DNA of 64,000 bases from Rotaria sp. Silwood1 (Eukaryota > Rotifera > Eurotatoria > Philodinida > Philodinidae). The notes under the pieces are model-generated. The model was not told where the DNA came from. It worked only from the letters and a program-made list of their open reading frames with translations, and searched no databases. Shown in pieces: positions 36,501-48,549 of this stretch. The DNA is taken from assembly GCA_905250075.1 (NCBI GenBank), contig CAJNOP010000105.1:434-64433 (forward strand). Direction: 5' to 3'. A program made the translations under genes and the position numbers. How positions within the stretch are numbered: position 1 is the first letter of the stretch; each line of letters starts with the position of its first letter.

Positions 36501-39500
36501 CAACAGGCTCGCGAACGCTCTTCTCCATCGAAGCCATCAATGGTCGAGCAATACGAGATCATTCACATTTCGCTACTGAAGATGAAATTCTTCTTCTACC
36601 TGGCACACACATGGAAGTTCAATCACAAATGATTCCAGCGACTGATCTTCACATTATTCATTTAAGACAGATCATTCCGAATGAAGTACTTCTGAAACCT
36701 CCTTTTGAAGGTACCTTGAACGTTTTCAATATTTCATTTTAAATTGAATTATTTCTCTGTACAGGTGCATGTCTTTATCCTAAAACTACGTACGTATCAC
36801 TTTCTTTTCTCATCAAATTATATTTTTAACGAGAATTTTATATTAATTTGAAGGCAAAAATGGTATCACAAGAAAAGATTTATTCTTCTAATGTTTCTAT
36901 TAACGATTATTACCTTGGGAGCAATTATTCTTGGCTCTGTTTTAGGATCAACACTAACCAAGAAAGTACCAAGTAGGATTCTTCTTAGTCAGTCGAGTTC
37001 GAAAATAAGCAATGTCCTATTTCGTGTGTGTGTATCAGAAGAGATATAGTCATGATGCTAAACGAAACTCGATCATGTTTTAAGACAATAAGTATTATCT
37101 TTTAATAATGATAAACAAGAGTTCTGACTACTATTGAAAACGATCAGTCTAAATTCCAATAGAGAGATACTTTTAGAAAAATAGCATGGAGCAGCACATA
37201 AAAGATTCTTCTCCTAGATATGGTAGGTGAAAATTCGGTTCAAACTATACTCAATGTAGAAAGTTTACAAGACTTTTCTTTTAAAAACATGCTGACCTAT
37301 TCAAATTCTCTAGAAAGTATGCATTATTGTTTGAATGCGTTTAGTGAGCTTTGAGAAACTCTAACTTTTTCGTTTCATGTTGCCAAGTTCTTATCTGCAA
37401 AAAATTGATGCTGTTCTATGTGGAAAATGTTACCGATCTTGAGATCAGTATAGATTCTCTCAGTCTGAATGGAATATGAGAACAAGTAACAAGTTTGAAT
37501 CTAGCCTATGTATTTTTTCATTTGCACTTAGCTCCAAAATATGTTTGCACGAATCCTTACACATCTCCAATCAGCTATGATATTGGTAATACTCCAATGT
37601 CTGCAACATTCGGTGATTTCAACAATGATGGAATACAAGATCTAGCTGTAGTCAATCAGGGAGACAATACTATGAATGTGTTGTTGGGTACTGATAAAGG
37701 CACCTTTCCAATTGACACGACGTATATGACTGGTGTCAATCCAATCTCCGTGACATCCGGTGATTTCAATCATGATGACTTATTGGATTTGGCTGTGGCA
37801 AATTTCAATGAAAACACGATTAGTGTACTACTTGGTAATCAGAAAGGAGGCTTTACAACTCAAACAAAGTATGAAACAAGAGAAGATCCAATCTCTATTA
37901 CATCAAGTGACTTTAACCACGATGGTCATCTGGATTTAGCCGTAGCTATTTTTCGTGATAATAGTGTTAGTGTATTTCTTGGTTATGGCAACGGAACATT
38001 TAGCACAGCAATTCTACATGGGGCAGGAAGATGGCCAATTTTTATAATATCAGATGATTTCAATAATGATACGAATATCGATTTGGCAGTGGCAAATGGG
38101 GCCCAAAACACTCTCAGTATATTGCTTGGTAATGGCAATGGATATTTTCAGACTCCATTAAAATTTGAAACAGGCGATTATCCACGTTGGATCACATCGG
38201 GTGATTTCAATCACGATCAAAAACAAGATCTTGCAGTAACTAATAAACTCAATAATAGCGTTAGTGTCCTATTCGGCAATGGTGATGGGACATTTCAGTC
38301 TCAAGTTAAGTATAAGACCGGAGCATATCCAAACTCTATCATATCAGGTTATTTCAACAATGACAACAATCTAGATTTAGTAATTACCGATCAAATAGAT
38401 AACAGTATAAGTATACTACTCGGCTATGACAATGGAACGTTTAACGAACGATTAACATATAGTACTGGTAATTTTCCATTTGGCTTGACATCGGGTGATT
38501 TCAACAATGATACAAATTTGGATTTAGCAGTAACTAATTCTAATGAGAGCACAGTTAGTGTATTATTTGGTAATGGAAACGGAACGTTTCAAACTCAAAT
38601 AATATATTCGACTGGTTTGACACCAAATGCAATTCTATCGAATCATTTCAATAATGATACAAATTTGGATTTGATAGTAGCAAACGTTGACGACAATTAT
38701 ATTGATCTGATGTTAGGTACAAAAAATGGAATTTTTCAGGCTAGAATAACGTATGCCGTTGGGCAAAACCCTCGAGTTGTAATATCAGGTGATTTTAATA
38801 ATGATAAACGACTAGATTTGGTAGTTGCCAACTCCGCAGATAACAATATTGGTGTTTTCATAGCCGATAGAAACGGATTCTTTCAGTCTCAAGTGACATA
38901 TACCACTGGCAAGTCACCAATATCTATCACATTGGGTGACTTTAACAATGACACAAATTTAGATTTAGCTGTGGTGAATAATCTCGATAATAGCTTCAAT
39001 ATATTTCTTGGTAATGGTGATGGGATTTTTCAGACTCCAAGTACATATAATACTGGCAATGCACCAAGCTGTATAACATCGGATGACTTTAATAATGATA
39101 AAAAGTTAGATCTAGCTGTGACGAATTATAACGAAAATAATGTCATGGTGATGTTGGGCAATGGAGACGGTTCTTTTCAAAGTCCTATAAAGTATGAGAC
39201 TGGCAAGAAACCGAGCTATGTTATATCAACTGATTTGAATCAAGATGGAAGAAAAGATCTAGTAGTAACAAATTTCGGTTCGAACACTATAATCATATTT
39301 CTAAGTAATGACAGTGGACCATTTCTCATTGAAATGCAATATAGCGTTGGTAAGCAACCGATTTCAGTTGTATCGGATGATTTTGACTATGATGGCAAGA
39401 TGGATCTGGCAGTATTATGCTCTGCCTCAAACAGTATTAGTATACTACGAAACGCAAGCAGAACGTTCTCATCTCAGACAACGTTAGGAGCGGGTTGTGG

Positions 39501-39609
39501 ACCTACTTCTATAACAGCGGTTCGTTCAAACTACGACAAAAAAATAGATCTTGCAATAACGAATAGAGGTACTAACGAACTGACTATCTTCCGCAATATG
39601 TGCCTATAA
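33520..39609 (+). CDS. Chimeric membrane protein: cytosolic ADP-ribosyltransferase, TM helix, 14 FG-GAP repeats
   Basis: Model: join(33520..33672,35798..36710,36765..36789,36854..36972,37532..39609), about 1095 residues; phases agree at all four junctions. No signal peptide: residues 1-150 are charged and low complexity. Residues about 160-345 form an ART domain: TIWRGV (R247), WTFSSCTT (S269-270) and TEDEILLLPG (E312, E314), a complete R-S-ExE set. Residues about 372-394 are a TM helix (LMFLLTIITLGAIILGSVLG) preceded by WYHKKRF, so positive-inside places the ART in the cytosol. Residues about 405-1090 contain 14 repeats of about 48 residues with the Ca-binding pattern GDFNNDTNLDLAV, enough for two seven-bladed propellers of integrin-alpha type, outside the cell. 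It would be a type II receptor-like enzyme. The first exon is least certain because of its 2.1-kb intron. Confidence 0.8.
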
Positions 39610-42100
39610 ACAATTGATCGAATTTCATTCCAATCCAACAGAATTTGTTTTTTTTTTCATACTTTACTTTCGACTGTTTCACTAGGGTGTTTGTTTTTTT
39701 CTTTTAAAGAAATATCTTATAATAAACATATGTTTAGTTATGAATATTTATTTCTCTGATCGTGTTGTTGCTTTCTAGCATCATGTTATTCGAAAAATAT
39801 TATGAAAAACATGAAGATATAACCAAATAGTACAGGAAATAATAGACAAACGGAAAAGTACGCAATCTATGGACCAAAGATTTTTTTAATAAAAATATTT
39901 GTTCATCTTAATTGAATTCTACAGGATGATTATAGAATTATTGATGATATATAGTCAAAAGAAAGTTATTCTAAAAAGTAAACCTTTCATTTCTCTCGTC
40001 AGCAGAGTGAAAATCAACCAACTTGTACGTACGCGATAGTGTATTTCAGTCTAGTTTTCATCTGCTTCTTGACACTTTGTTTTTCATTTTCTTATTGAAG
40101 CTCCTGAGAGATTTTCTAGCCTTTCACACAAATTGTGTTTTCATTAGTCACTTCACATTGACTACAGATAATCATCATCCTTCTACTGTCACTTATTGCT
40201 CTTTTATGAATTATGATAGAAATAAGCAAACTTGAATTTGGTTTATTCGAAAGAAAAATGTACTCAAACGATTAATAGTAATTGCATCAAGAGATAAGCA
40301 GTTGAATTTATTCGAAAATGATACAACCTATTTGTATGTTGTACGGAGTCAGTTGCACAAGATTACGATTTTGTAAATATGACCATATGTGAGAATTTTT
40401 ACCTTTTCTTCTACAAAAAAAATCATGTTTATTTATGAGAAAAAAAATTGACTAGGGTGGATGTAGATGTGATGTCGGGCTAATAGAAAGTCTTTATTCA
40501 CACTCATATCGCACATTCATTTTGATACACATAGCTTGGATGCAAAAAAATAGGTTGTGTTCGACGACCAGTAACCACCACTGATTATAATTCAGTGGGG
40601 GAGTGCTTGCAACAACAGAAAACAACGACAGTAAGAGTAATAAGAACTGGAACACGAGGAGTAGGAAGACCATGAGGACTAGCATGGCAATAGATTGCAC
40701 ATAACATCATGATAAGATAGAAATACAGATAGATAGGCTATCTATAAATGCTTTAATGAAAATATCGAGAAGAGAAAGCCTTATAGTTTGAAATATCTTT
40801 CTTCGTGTCTCCAATGCGTGCTTTACTATGAGTATTTTTATTTTCCTACTAAAGTGTATGATATACAGTATTAAACAAATCTATCAGTTAATAAAAATGT
40901 GAATTAAAAGTCAGAATACTTCTTGTCTGAGATTCTTTGATCTCTGCTATATTTACAGAAATTTCACTCTTTTAGCTCTTTTTTGTTGTCAAATCATAGA
41001 ACTTTTTCATTGAAAACTTACTGAATGATTGGTATTCTAATCTTAGGTATCCCACAATAATATAAAAATCCTTCACTATAAATACAAATAATCAAAGATT
41101 TCGAGCAGTCTCCCTATATTCGAATGTGAAGAAATGTTGAGTAAACGCAATCTCGTTACGTATATTCGAAACTTATGGGGTACTCCAGGCAAAAAGAATC
41201 GAGAAGTCAAAACTCGACGACTGATACTCCTAATCCTGTTATAATATCAAAAATGATCAATTATCGAACAATCATCAAATTTCTACCAATAACCTAGTCA
41301 CAACGCACATATACATTGTTTTCCATCAGTTTTCTTGCTATAATAAAAACAATATTTATCCATTTTTGCTAGTAGAATTCTTTTGACTTATAAATAGTTT
41401 TCAATACACAGTGTTTACAAAAGTTTATCTAAAATTCTTTTGTTATTTCGGTTAGTGCGAAATAGAACTATTCAAATATAAAATGGAAAAAATATATTTC
41501 TAAGAAGTGAAACAATGACTTATCCCATGGCTTGAATTATTTTTTTCTATGCTGGCGGACGATGAATCTATGCTGCAAAATATTCGATTTATGAAATTAC
41601 TTTATAATGTAGCAAATTTTCATTCTATACATCAATACTCCAAATAAAAATTTCAAGAGTAACTATTAATTCTACTGAACTTTTCATCAATTGATCATGG
41701 GCTTGATGCTTCGGCAACATCGAAATCTTTCGCTATATTAATATTAACTCGCTCTCTCTATAGCTTATGTTATGTAGATATACATTTGATCTTTCTTATT
41801 TGTACCGTTCACTGTAATAAATGACGATTTCCTTGTCTGATTTTCATGTACTTTTATTTACATGAACATCTGAATCAAACGTTGATTTTTCTTTCATTAT
41901 TATAAATAAATTTATATTTATACTTTTGAGACATTTTAGTTTGAAAATCAGAAGACAGTAGTATACTGCATTCAACGGAAAAAGAAATGTGCCCTAGCGC
42001 AATCTAGACTGTATTCCTATTCAGATAACTATTCGTTGTATGTTAATATATGCATTCTGACTAAGACAAACAAAGACAAAATGCTCGTTGTTGTCAAATC
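39610..42100. other. Intergenic
   Basis: An AATAAA-type signal occurs near 39717-39723, after the ART-propeller stop. One hairpin element lies at 40453-40520. The rest is AT-rich with no gene that I can support. Confidence 0.5.
40453..40520. repeat. Telomere-like hairpin element
   Basis: G-rich arm TAGGGTGGATGTAGATGTG plus ATGTCGGG, a spacer of about 20 bp, then the C-rich arm TTCACACTCATATCGCACAT. It is degenerate but keeps the G-then-C order and the AGGGTGGATGT start seen at 22954. Confidence 0.65.
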
Positions 42101-42108
42101 TATATAAG
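42101..42108 (+). promoter_or_regulatory. TATA box
   Basis: TATATAAG lies 50 bp upstream of the ATG of the Cys-rich protein gene. With transcription expected about 30 bp downstream, the 5' UTR would be about 25-30 bases. Confidence 0.55.
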
Positions 42109-42157
42109 TCAAAGGGCTGATTACAACAACAAAAAGGTATCTAAATTTAGTAGAAAC

Positions 42158-42610
42158 ATGTTAATTGTAGCCACTATTTTTATTTTATTAACAAATTCGT
42201 TTCAAACATACAGCTTATGTTCAGATGATAGTGAATGTCCATATTATTGTGGCAATAATAGAAAATGTCAAAAACCAATATCTCGAGGTGAAAAATGCTC
42301 TGGCTATATTCATCATATTCGAGAATGTGATACTGCATCTTGGTGCGATCCCGACACAAACTCAACTTGCCAACTTTTGAAAAATATTGTTGAAAAATGC
42401 GAATATGATTACTCTTGCATCGATAATTACTGCGATTTGAAAACAAATACTTGTCAGTATCGACAATTCATCGATGAATATTGTCAAACAAGTCGATCAT
42501 GTCATTCAAATTATTGTAACCCGGACACAGACACATGTCAACCAATAAAAACATTGTTCTTTGAAAAGCTGCTATTTGTATGCCTTATACTTCTTCTTCT
42601 TTGTAAATAG
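42158..42610 (+). CDS. Small secreted or surface-anchored Cys-rich protein
   Basis: One exon, 150 residues. It starts with a signal peptide (MLIVATIFILLTNSFQTYSL). About 20 Cys follow in repeated modules of the type C-x4-5-C..YCDxxTNTCQ (SECPYYCGNNRKCQ, CDPDTNSTCQ, YCDLKTNTCQ, YCNPDTDTCQ). The C-terminus is hydrophobic (LLFVCLILLLLCK), consistent with a GPI signal or a tail anchor. The spacing recalls EB/dickkopf-like Cys modules, but I do not assign a named family. A TATA box lies at 42101, and an AATAAA-like signal at about 42694 follows the stop. Probably an extracellular binding or cuticle-associated protein; function unknown. Confidence 0.8.
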   Translation: MLIVATIFILLTNSFQTYSLCSDDSECPYYCGNNRKCQKPISRGEKCSGYIHHIRECDTASWCDPDTNSTCQLLKNIVEKCEYDYSCIDNYCDLKTNTCQYRQFIDEYCQTSRSCHSNYCNPDTDTCQPIKTLFFEKLLFVCLILLLLCK

Positions 42611-44398
42611 TAAACATCTCAAAACGATGCACAACACGTATCTGGAGATTTAATTGAAGTGAACTGAATGTTATAGAAATAATTTATATCAAATAAAAAT
42701 ATATCTCTTGAAATATAGATTTCTCCATTAGTAACATGAATTTAGAAATGTTTGTTTGTATTTCGAATTTTTTGAAATTTTTATATAATTTGAGAGAATT
42801 TTTGAAAGCGATTAGGACAGGTAATACGAGTATGTGGGTATTCAAATTCGTCAACAAATAAAATACTCAACAAGAATTACCAGAAATGGTATGGATATCA
42901 AGAAGATTCTCATGAAAATCTCGCATCTACATGAGTTTAATATTTGAAAAACTCATATGAATGATAATTTATTTTTGTTGTCAAAATTATACCTTGACCT
43001 AATTCAATGTTTCTGTATTTTATTGTAGAAATAAGCACAGTCATACACATTCAATTTGCCCATATTCCATCCAAGTGATTGTTTAAATATCTATCCTAAC
43101 AGAAAAAACAACGATACAAATATTTTGCGTCATATTATTAAAAATATGTATAATACACAGCATCTCTATTGAAACCTCGTCTGCATGTTCTTTCGTTTTT
43201 TGTTTGTTAATTTCATCAACTATTGATGATTCCATATATTCAATCAATCTTATTAGAACTAACCAATATGACACTCATTTTGATTTATCTTTTGCAATGT
43301 CGAGAAGGAAGACAAATTTTTTGTGCACGGAATAAATTAAATTTTTTGCGGTCAACATGCTTTTAAAAATGTTTTTTAATTCATGCTTGTCGATTTTAAG
43401 CGATAAAAAAGATTTGGAAAAATAGTTAAAATTAGAAAAAAATAGTTATTTGTTTAATAACGATTTATGATCGTTTTTTATGGACGAATTATATTCTTTT
43501 GAAATGATATAAATAATATATGAACATACTGAATCAGCTAACTTTTTATTTTGCAATTACTCTTTATAAGAAAGCTTTTTGTAAACACTAATTAGAATTT
43601 AGTTCATATTTTATGAGTAATTAAGAAAACTAAGCCATAAGTGTAGACTTTTAAATACTCTTTTGTGTAATGTGTTCCTTATTACATACCATATTCCAAA
43701 AATATCAATTGATGAAACAAACGAAAATTAACTGAAAATCATCGTTAAATGAGTCATGAAAGATCAAACGATCTTAGAAGATCATGGGTACATTATACAA
43801 AGTATTAATTAAATTTTAATTAATGTTTAAAAAACTCAGTTATAAAGAGTTATAGCAAAACAAAAAATACACAGTGTTATTCAGTTTTCAATGCTCTGTC
43901 TAACAGAATACTTGAAGACCAAAATTTATAAAAGAATATTTCTCCGGTTATTGATTGTCAATATTAAATAATAATAACAAAGAACTTTTTAAAAACGTTC
44001 CTACTAAAAAGTAACTCATTCAATTTTACATCTTATGATATATTATTTTAAATTGTGTCTGTTGTTTTTTGGTAATGATATAATCAAGAAAATACTAAAA
44101 TGTTTTAAACATTGCAGTCCACTTTACATCAGCAGTAATTTTAAGAGAAGATTCTTCCTTACAATTTAACTTCTAAATGAAGATCTTAATAATAGGAAAT
44201 ATTGAGCCTACCTAAGAATCAAAACATTACCTCGTCTATGGGCACAACAGAGTGACAAAAAGTGCTCTATGACGATGTCGAATCTGTATGTATGTGAACT
44301 TCTTGTTCAAATGAAAGTTAACTCATTCAATTCTATGATTGTTTATTGAAATGAAAAATATATACTCTAGAGCTTGCGTCAGAAAATTTTCATATTTT
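42611..44398. other. Intergenic, very AT-rich
   Basis: Polyadenylation region of the Cys-rich gene at the left end. I see no gene or repeat in the rest. Confidence 0.45.
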
Positions 44399-44452
44399 GG
44401 TGGATGTGGGTCTAGATGAGGCTGTTCTCTTTTTACACACTCACACTCTTTT
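44399..44452. repeat. Small telomere-like hairpin element
   Basis: GGTGGATGTGGGTCTAGATG (G-rich, from 44399) is followed after about 12 bases by TTACACACTCACACTC (C-rich, ending 44450). It lies about 1 kb beyond the 3' end of TPR-ART copy C. Confidence 0.65.
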
Positions 44453-45432
44453 CTAGAAATAGACCAAACAGAAGAAAACTAATAAAAATAAGTGAATCAT
44501 GCTATAGATGAATCACTAAGGTGCAGCAACATATTCGATGATGTCAGAAATTCTTACACGTTCATTCATATTTCTTTTCTTAATTCAACTGAATCCGAAT
44601 ATGAATACAAATTTTGTAATATATGTAAAAGTCTTCCTAGTAATTGTCTTGTTTGAATCAAATCTATTGCTTCATCTAGTTTCATCATCAATAATCAGAA
44701 AAAAACTAACTTATGTGAAAAAAGCAATTTGAGAATAATGATGTACTTATTCTTCACATTTCAATTATACATCTACTTGTATTAAGCGATTCTTTACTGT
44801 CAAAATGTACCATTGATGATTTCTTAATGTAGTGCAAGCCGGAGCATTTCGAATCTAGGAGTACTTTAGAAATAGCATAAGAAAAAAAGGTTCCAGACAA
44901 TCTAGAATTCGTTTTATTTTCATTCTTTTTACTTGAATGACAAAGAATCCTTTCGTAGGAAAACAGAACCTATTATTCATCATTTTAAATAGAAATGATT
45001 GAAAAGAATTGTCGTGAAGAGAAAAGCTCTTTTTAAAGGAAAAGAAAGCGATTCTGATCGTTACTTTTCGGAACACATTCCAGTTTTCTTGTCACGTTTT
45101 TTATTTATTAAGAAAGAAACTTTTGCCATTATGAATCGTGTTCTTTGCCATGTTACTCAATCAAAATGTTTCACTGGGATCTTAGATGTTGCGACATTTG
45201 ATGTAGAAAAACTCTCCTTATTGAAACACTAACTACAATGTAAATGCATATTTACAATACATGTCTATCACTTGGACATGTTTTGCTTAACTTATTGTTC
45301 AACATTAGTCATGTGTTTTCAATAAAATAGAGTGCCCTTTTATCGGCACGTTTATTCCGTCAAATAAAAAGAAATGAAAAAATACGATTTTCTTTTCATT
45401 CTATTTATTTCTTGGAACAAAATAAAAATTAT

Positions 45433-47498
45433 TTACATTTTCTGTTTTACACATTCAAGGTTATGTCTATAGCATTTAAGATGTGGGTGATCTGGAAGTA
45501 ATGAGCATTGTCCGATTTCAACAGCACGTTCATGAAATCGAAAAGCTTTCAAAAACTCTCCTGTCTTACCATGCACTATACCAATGCTATTGTAAGATTG
45601 AGCAAAGTCAGGATGATTCGGTGGGAGAGCTTTTTGGCGGATGTCCAGTGCTTTTTGATATGAGGAAAGCGCATTCGGATAGTTACTTATGTTATAATAC
45701 ACTGAACCAATGTTGTTGTAAGATTGAGCCAAATCAGGATGATGCTGAGAAAGAGTCTCTTGGCGGATATTCAGTGCTTTTTCAAGAGTTGAAAATGCAT
45801 TCAGGTAGTCACCCATTTCGGAATATACTAAACCAATGTTGTTGTATGTAGTTGCCAAATCAGGATGCTTTTGAGGAAGAGTGTTTTACTCAATATCCAG
45901 TGATTTTTGATAATATTAAAGTGCATTCGAATAGTCATGCATTTTTTGATAGACCAAACCGATGCCGACGTAAGAATTAGAAAAATCGAGATCCTTTGTT
46001 GATAAAATTGTTTCTTTGATTTCAATGCATTTTTGGTAATATATAAGGGCATCTGCATATTCACCTTGACTCTCCTTGATCCATCCGAGCTGATGATAGA
46101 TATTTGCTTTTTCCAAATCCATCGTTGTTTGATCAAGCAAAATATGATACAATTCTTGAACTTTCGTGAACTGTCCTAGTTTAACTAGCAACATACCCAA
46201 AGAACCCCATCCTAACGGATGATCGATCTCTTTGCGTATCTATTGAGTAAGCGCATGCAGTTCTGGATCATTTTCATTCGTTAGTGTTAACTTGACTTGC
46301 CAAAAACGATTATTTTCATTGATTTGTTTGATTGCTTCTATGCGAAAGATGGAATGCATGGAGAAGAGAATTTTCTCTTCTCCTTTGAAATAACTGACGT
46401 CATAGACTTGTGAAAAAGCAATAGTCGATGTTGATGGACTGATAGTTATTTCAAAAAGAATACTTATCAGATCTGGATCACTTCTATTCCTCTCAGCAAA
46501 CGCAAGAGATACTTCTCGATCAAGGCTTGTCGAAAAAAAGTTATTAAATGATAATAGTCCACCTTTGGTTTTTACCATTTGATCAAAGTTTTTCTGAGAC
46601 AGTCCTTGATCACGATAAACTGTAATGAAATTCATATTCGAATGGCTAGTAAACTGTTGAGCATGAAGCTTGACGATGTTTTCGTGAGGATCTCGAACAA
46701 AAAATCCCATCATAATAATAAGATCAACTTCCATCATGCGTAATGATCGATTGAGCATTGAATAAAGAAAATATTGGCAGGTATACCATCAAATCGGATC
46801 ATGTTTGTGGTATTCCCGTTGAAATTCATGGATGGTTTTCAGTTCGTAAGCACCATCTTCGAAAAGTTGACGACAATATGAAAGAAATTTATCAAAATGT
46901 TCATTTTGAAAATCAATGGTTAACAAGACTTCTTTTAGTATTTTTGTGTACATAAATGATTGGTCTAATTGATCCAGACTTTTTTTAAAGCTCCCATCAA
47001 TACTAGGGACAAAACTAATATCAATCGAATTTTGATCGGATTTGTATGCAGCTTGTTGAAGTGGCTTACAGATTGAGGCAATATCTAGAAACGCACCTTT
47101 GATTTTTGCCATCGTTTCGTCCAATCCTTATTTTATGCTTGGTTCTCATTCAAAATACAAATAGTACTGATTTGTGGAATGTCATGGACAATGGTAAAAG
47201 TTGACTTCTCAAAGGCACCAGAAAGGATCATAAATATTTGCCGATCTTGAATATCAGTTACAAAATCGATGCATTCATTCACATCAGTGAATGTATGTAG
47301 CTTCTTGAAGACTTTTAATTTTTTGACGTTATTGATACATTCTTTGTTATCTACATTATCATGATTGGCATTGAACCACACCAATAGGAAGTTCTGAATT
47401 ACGCAAGTACAAGGAGAATGTAGTGGCCTTTTACTTGCATGCTTAGATGACGGGGAAGCATTTGTTGATGTTATCGTCGGCTTTTTCTCTTTGTTCAT
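45433..47498 (-). pseudogene. TPR-ART pseudogene, copy C (five in-frame stops, one frameshift)
   Basis: Same architecture as copy B: N-terminal alpha/beta domain (LLVWFNANHD, VNECIDF, QIFMILSG; ATG at 47498), ART domain from WYT at about 46788 (R motif VYRDQ with Gly lost, S motif FFSTS, E motif GEEKIL), and TPRs to 45433 (NNIGLVYSEMGDY, NNIGSVYYNISNY). Lesions: TAA at 47133-47135, a frameshift at about 47110 next to an A run, TGA at 46789-46791, TAG at 46240-46242, TAA at 45916-45918 and TAA at 45886-45888. After the frameshift the last four stops share one frame, and sequence between them still encodes good family protein. The E-x-E motif has become E-x-K (EEK), which would abolish catalysis. 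Hairpin elements lie on both sides (44399 and 47881). Confidence 0.88.
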
Positions 47499-47880
47499 AA
47501 TGTCCGTGTTGCTTTATCAATAAAAAAAAACAAATAAATTGACTTGAGCCTATAGAGTATGTTGGAATTTTTCCTAGATATTTCTTTTTATTGCCGATTG
47601 TTTTATCATTCGAGTTGTTTTATTTGGCTTCACTTTGGTTCTTCACTCCTTTTTTTTCTTATCTGTTGTCGTCTCTAGTATCACAAGAAAACAAATGAAA
47701 GAAGAAGAAAAAAAACTATTCAGACATAGTTTCATACAGTATCTTTTCAATTTCTTTTTATGATGTTTGCATGTTTTTTCTCTTTCCCTTTATCTCAAAT
47801 GCTTTTTTTATATTGCTCATAAATGGGCCGTAATCAGTCGCGTATGGCCGGCGTCAGTGCCGATGCAAACGTGGAGTTTG

Positions 47881-47988
47881 CATGTAGATGTGAATTTGAT
47901 GTATGGAGATAGATGTGGGTGTGGGTGTAGACGAAAGTGGCATCTCACATACATAACTGATCAACATCCACTCTACACCTATCCCTGT
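47881..47988. repeat. Telomere-like hairpin element
   Basis: G-rich arm with TGTAGATGTGAATTTGATG and AGATGTGGGTGTGGGTGTAG (47881-47930), then the C-rich arm with ATCTCACATACATAAC and ACATCCACTCTACACC ending TATCCCT (47941-47988). It lies about 380 bp upstream of TPR-ART copy C. Confidence 0.75.
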
Positions 47989-48062
47989 ATCATGCTATGT
48001 ACAATGTTGAAACAGTAGCATATTCTATCTTCTATTTTTACTATGACTGCGGAATTTATATT

Positions 48063-48130
48063 GAGGTGTAGGGGTAGATATGACTTTCTTCTTTACAATT
48101 ATATCTACACACCAGCATCCACACCCTTAT
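48063..48130. repeat. Telomere-like hairpin element
   Basis: GAGGTGTAGGGGTAGATATG, a spacer of about 20 bp, then ATATCTACACACCAGC and ATCCACACCCTTA. AGGTGTAGGGGTAGATAT and ATATCTACAC pair well. It is only 75 bp from the previous hairpin. Confidence 0.75.
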
Positions 48131-48478
48131 TCATCTCATATTAGGTTTTTTAGTTGTCGATGGTCTATCTTTTGGTATGTTTCACAAAAGATATGAATGA
48201 TTTGATGAATGACAAAGAGCCATAACTTGTATAGGATAAATTTTACTTTTTTCTCACAAAAATTTCTAATAGTCTTAAAAAGTCCACATTGACTAACTTT
48301 TAGAAGAAATGATATCAGAAGCGAAAATTGTCAAATTGTTAGTTTCACACGTCGATGGTTCGAATGAGCAAAGAATATGAAAAATTTATTTTTTGTTCGA
48401 TGCTTTTAATAATTGTTAATTCCATGGTCTCTCTTTGAAAAATCACAATAGATTCTATTTACTTTAGTATGTTATCAA

Positions 48479-48549
48479 AGGGCGGGTTGTGGATGAAGGG
48501 AAGACCAACATCCGCACTCTCATACTCACATTCATACCCACACTCATAT
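48479..48549. repeat. Telomere-like hairpin element
   Basis: GGGCGGGTTGTGGATGAAGGG is followed by CCAACATCCGCACTC and the C-rich run ACTCACATTCATACCC plus ACACTC. This is the third such element within 700 bp. Confidence 0.75.

Noticed and set aside
45483-45851. Plus-strand frame of 122 codons
   Set aside because: Antisense shadow of the TPR repeats of TPR-ART copy C, which have clear family motifs on the minus strand.
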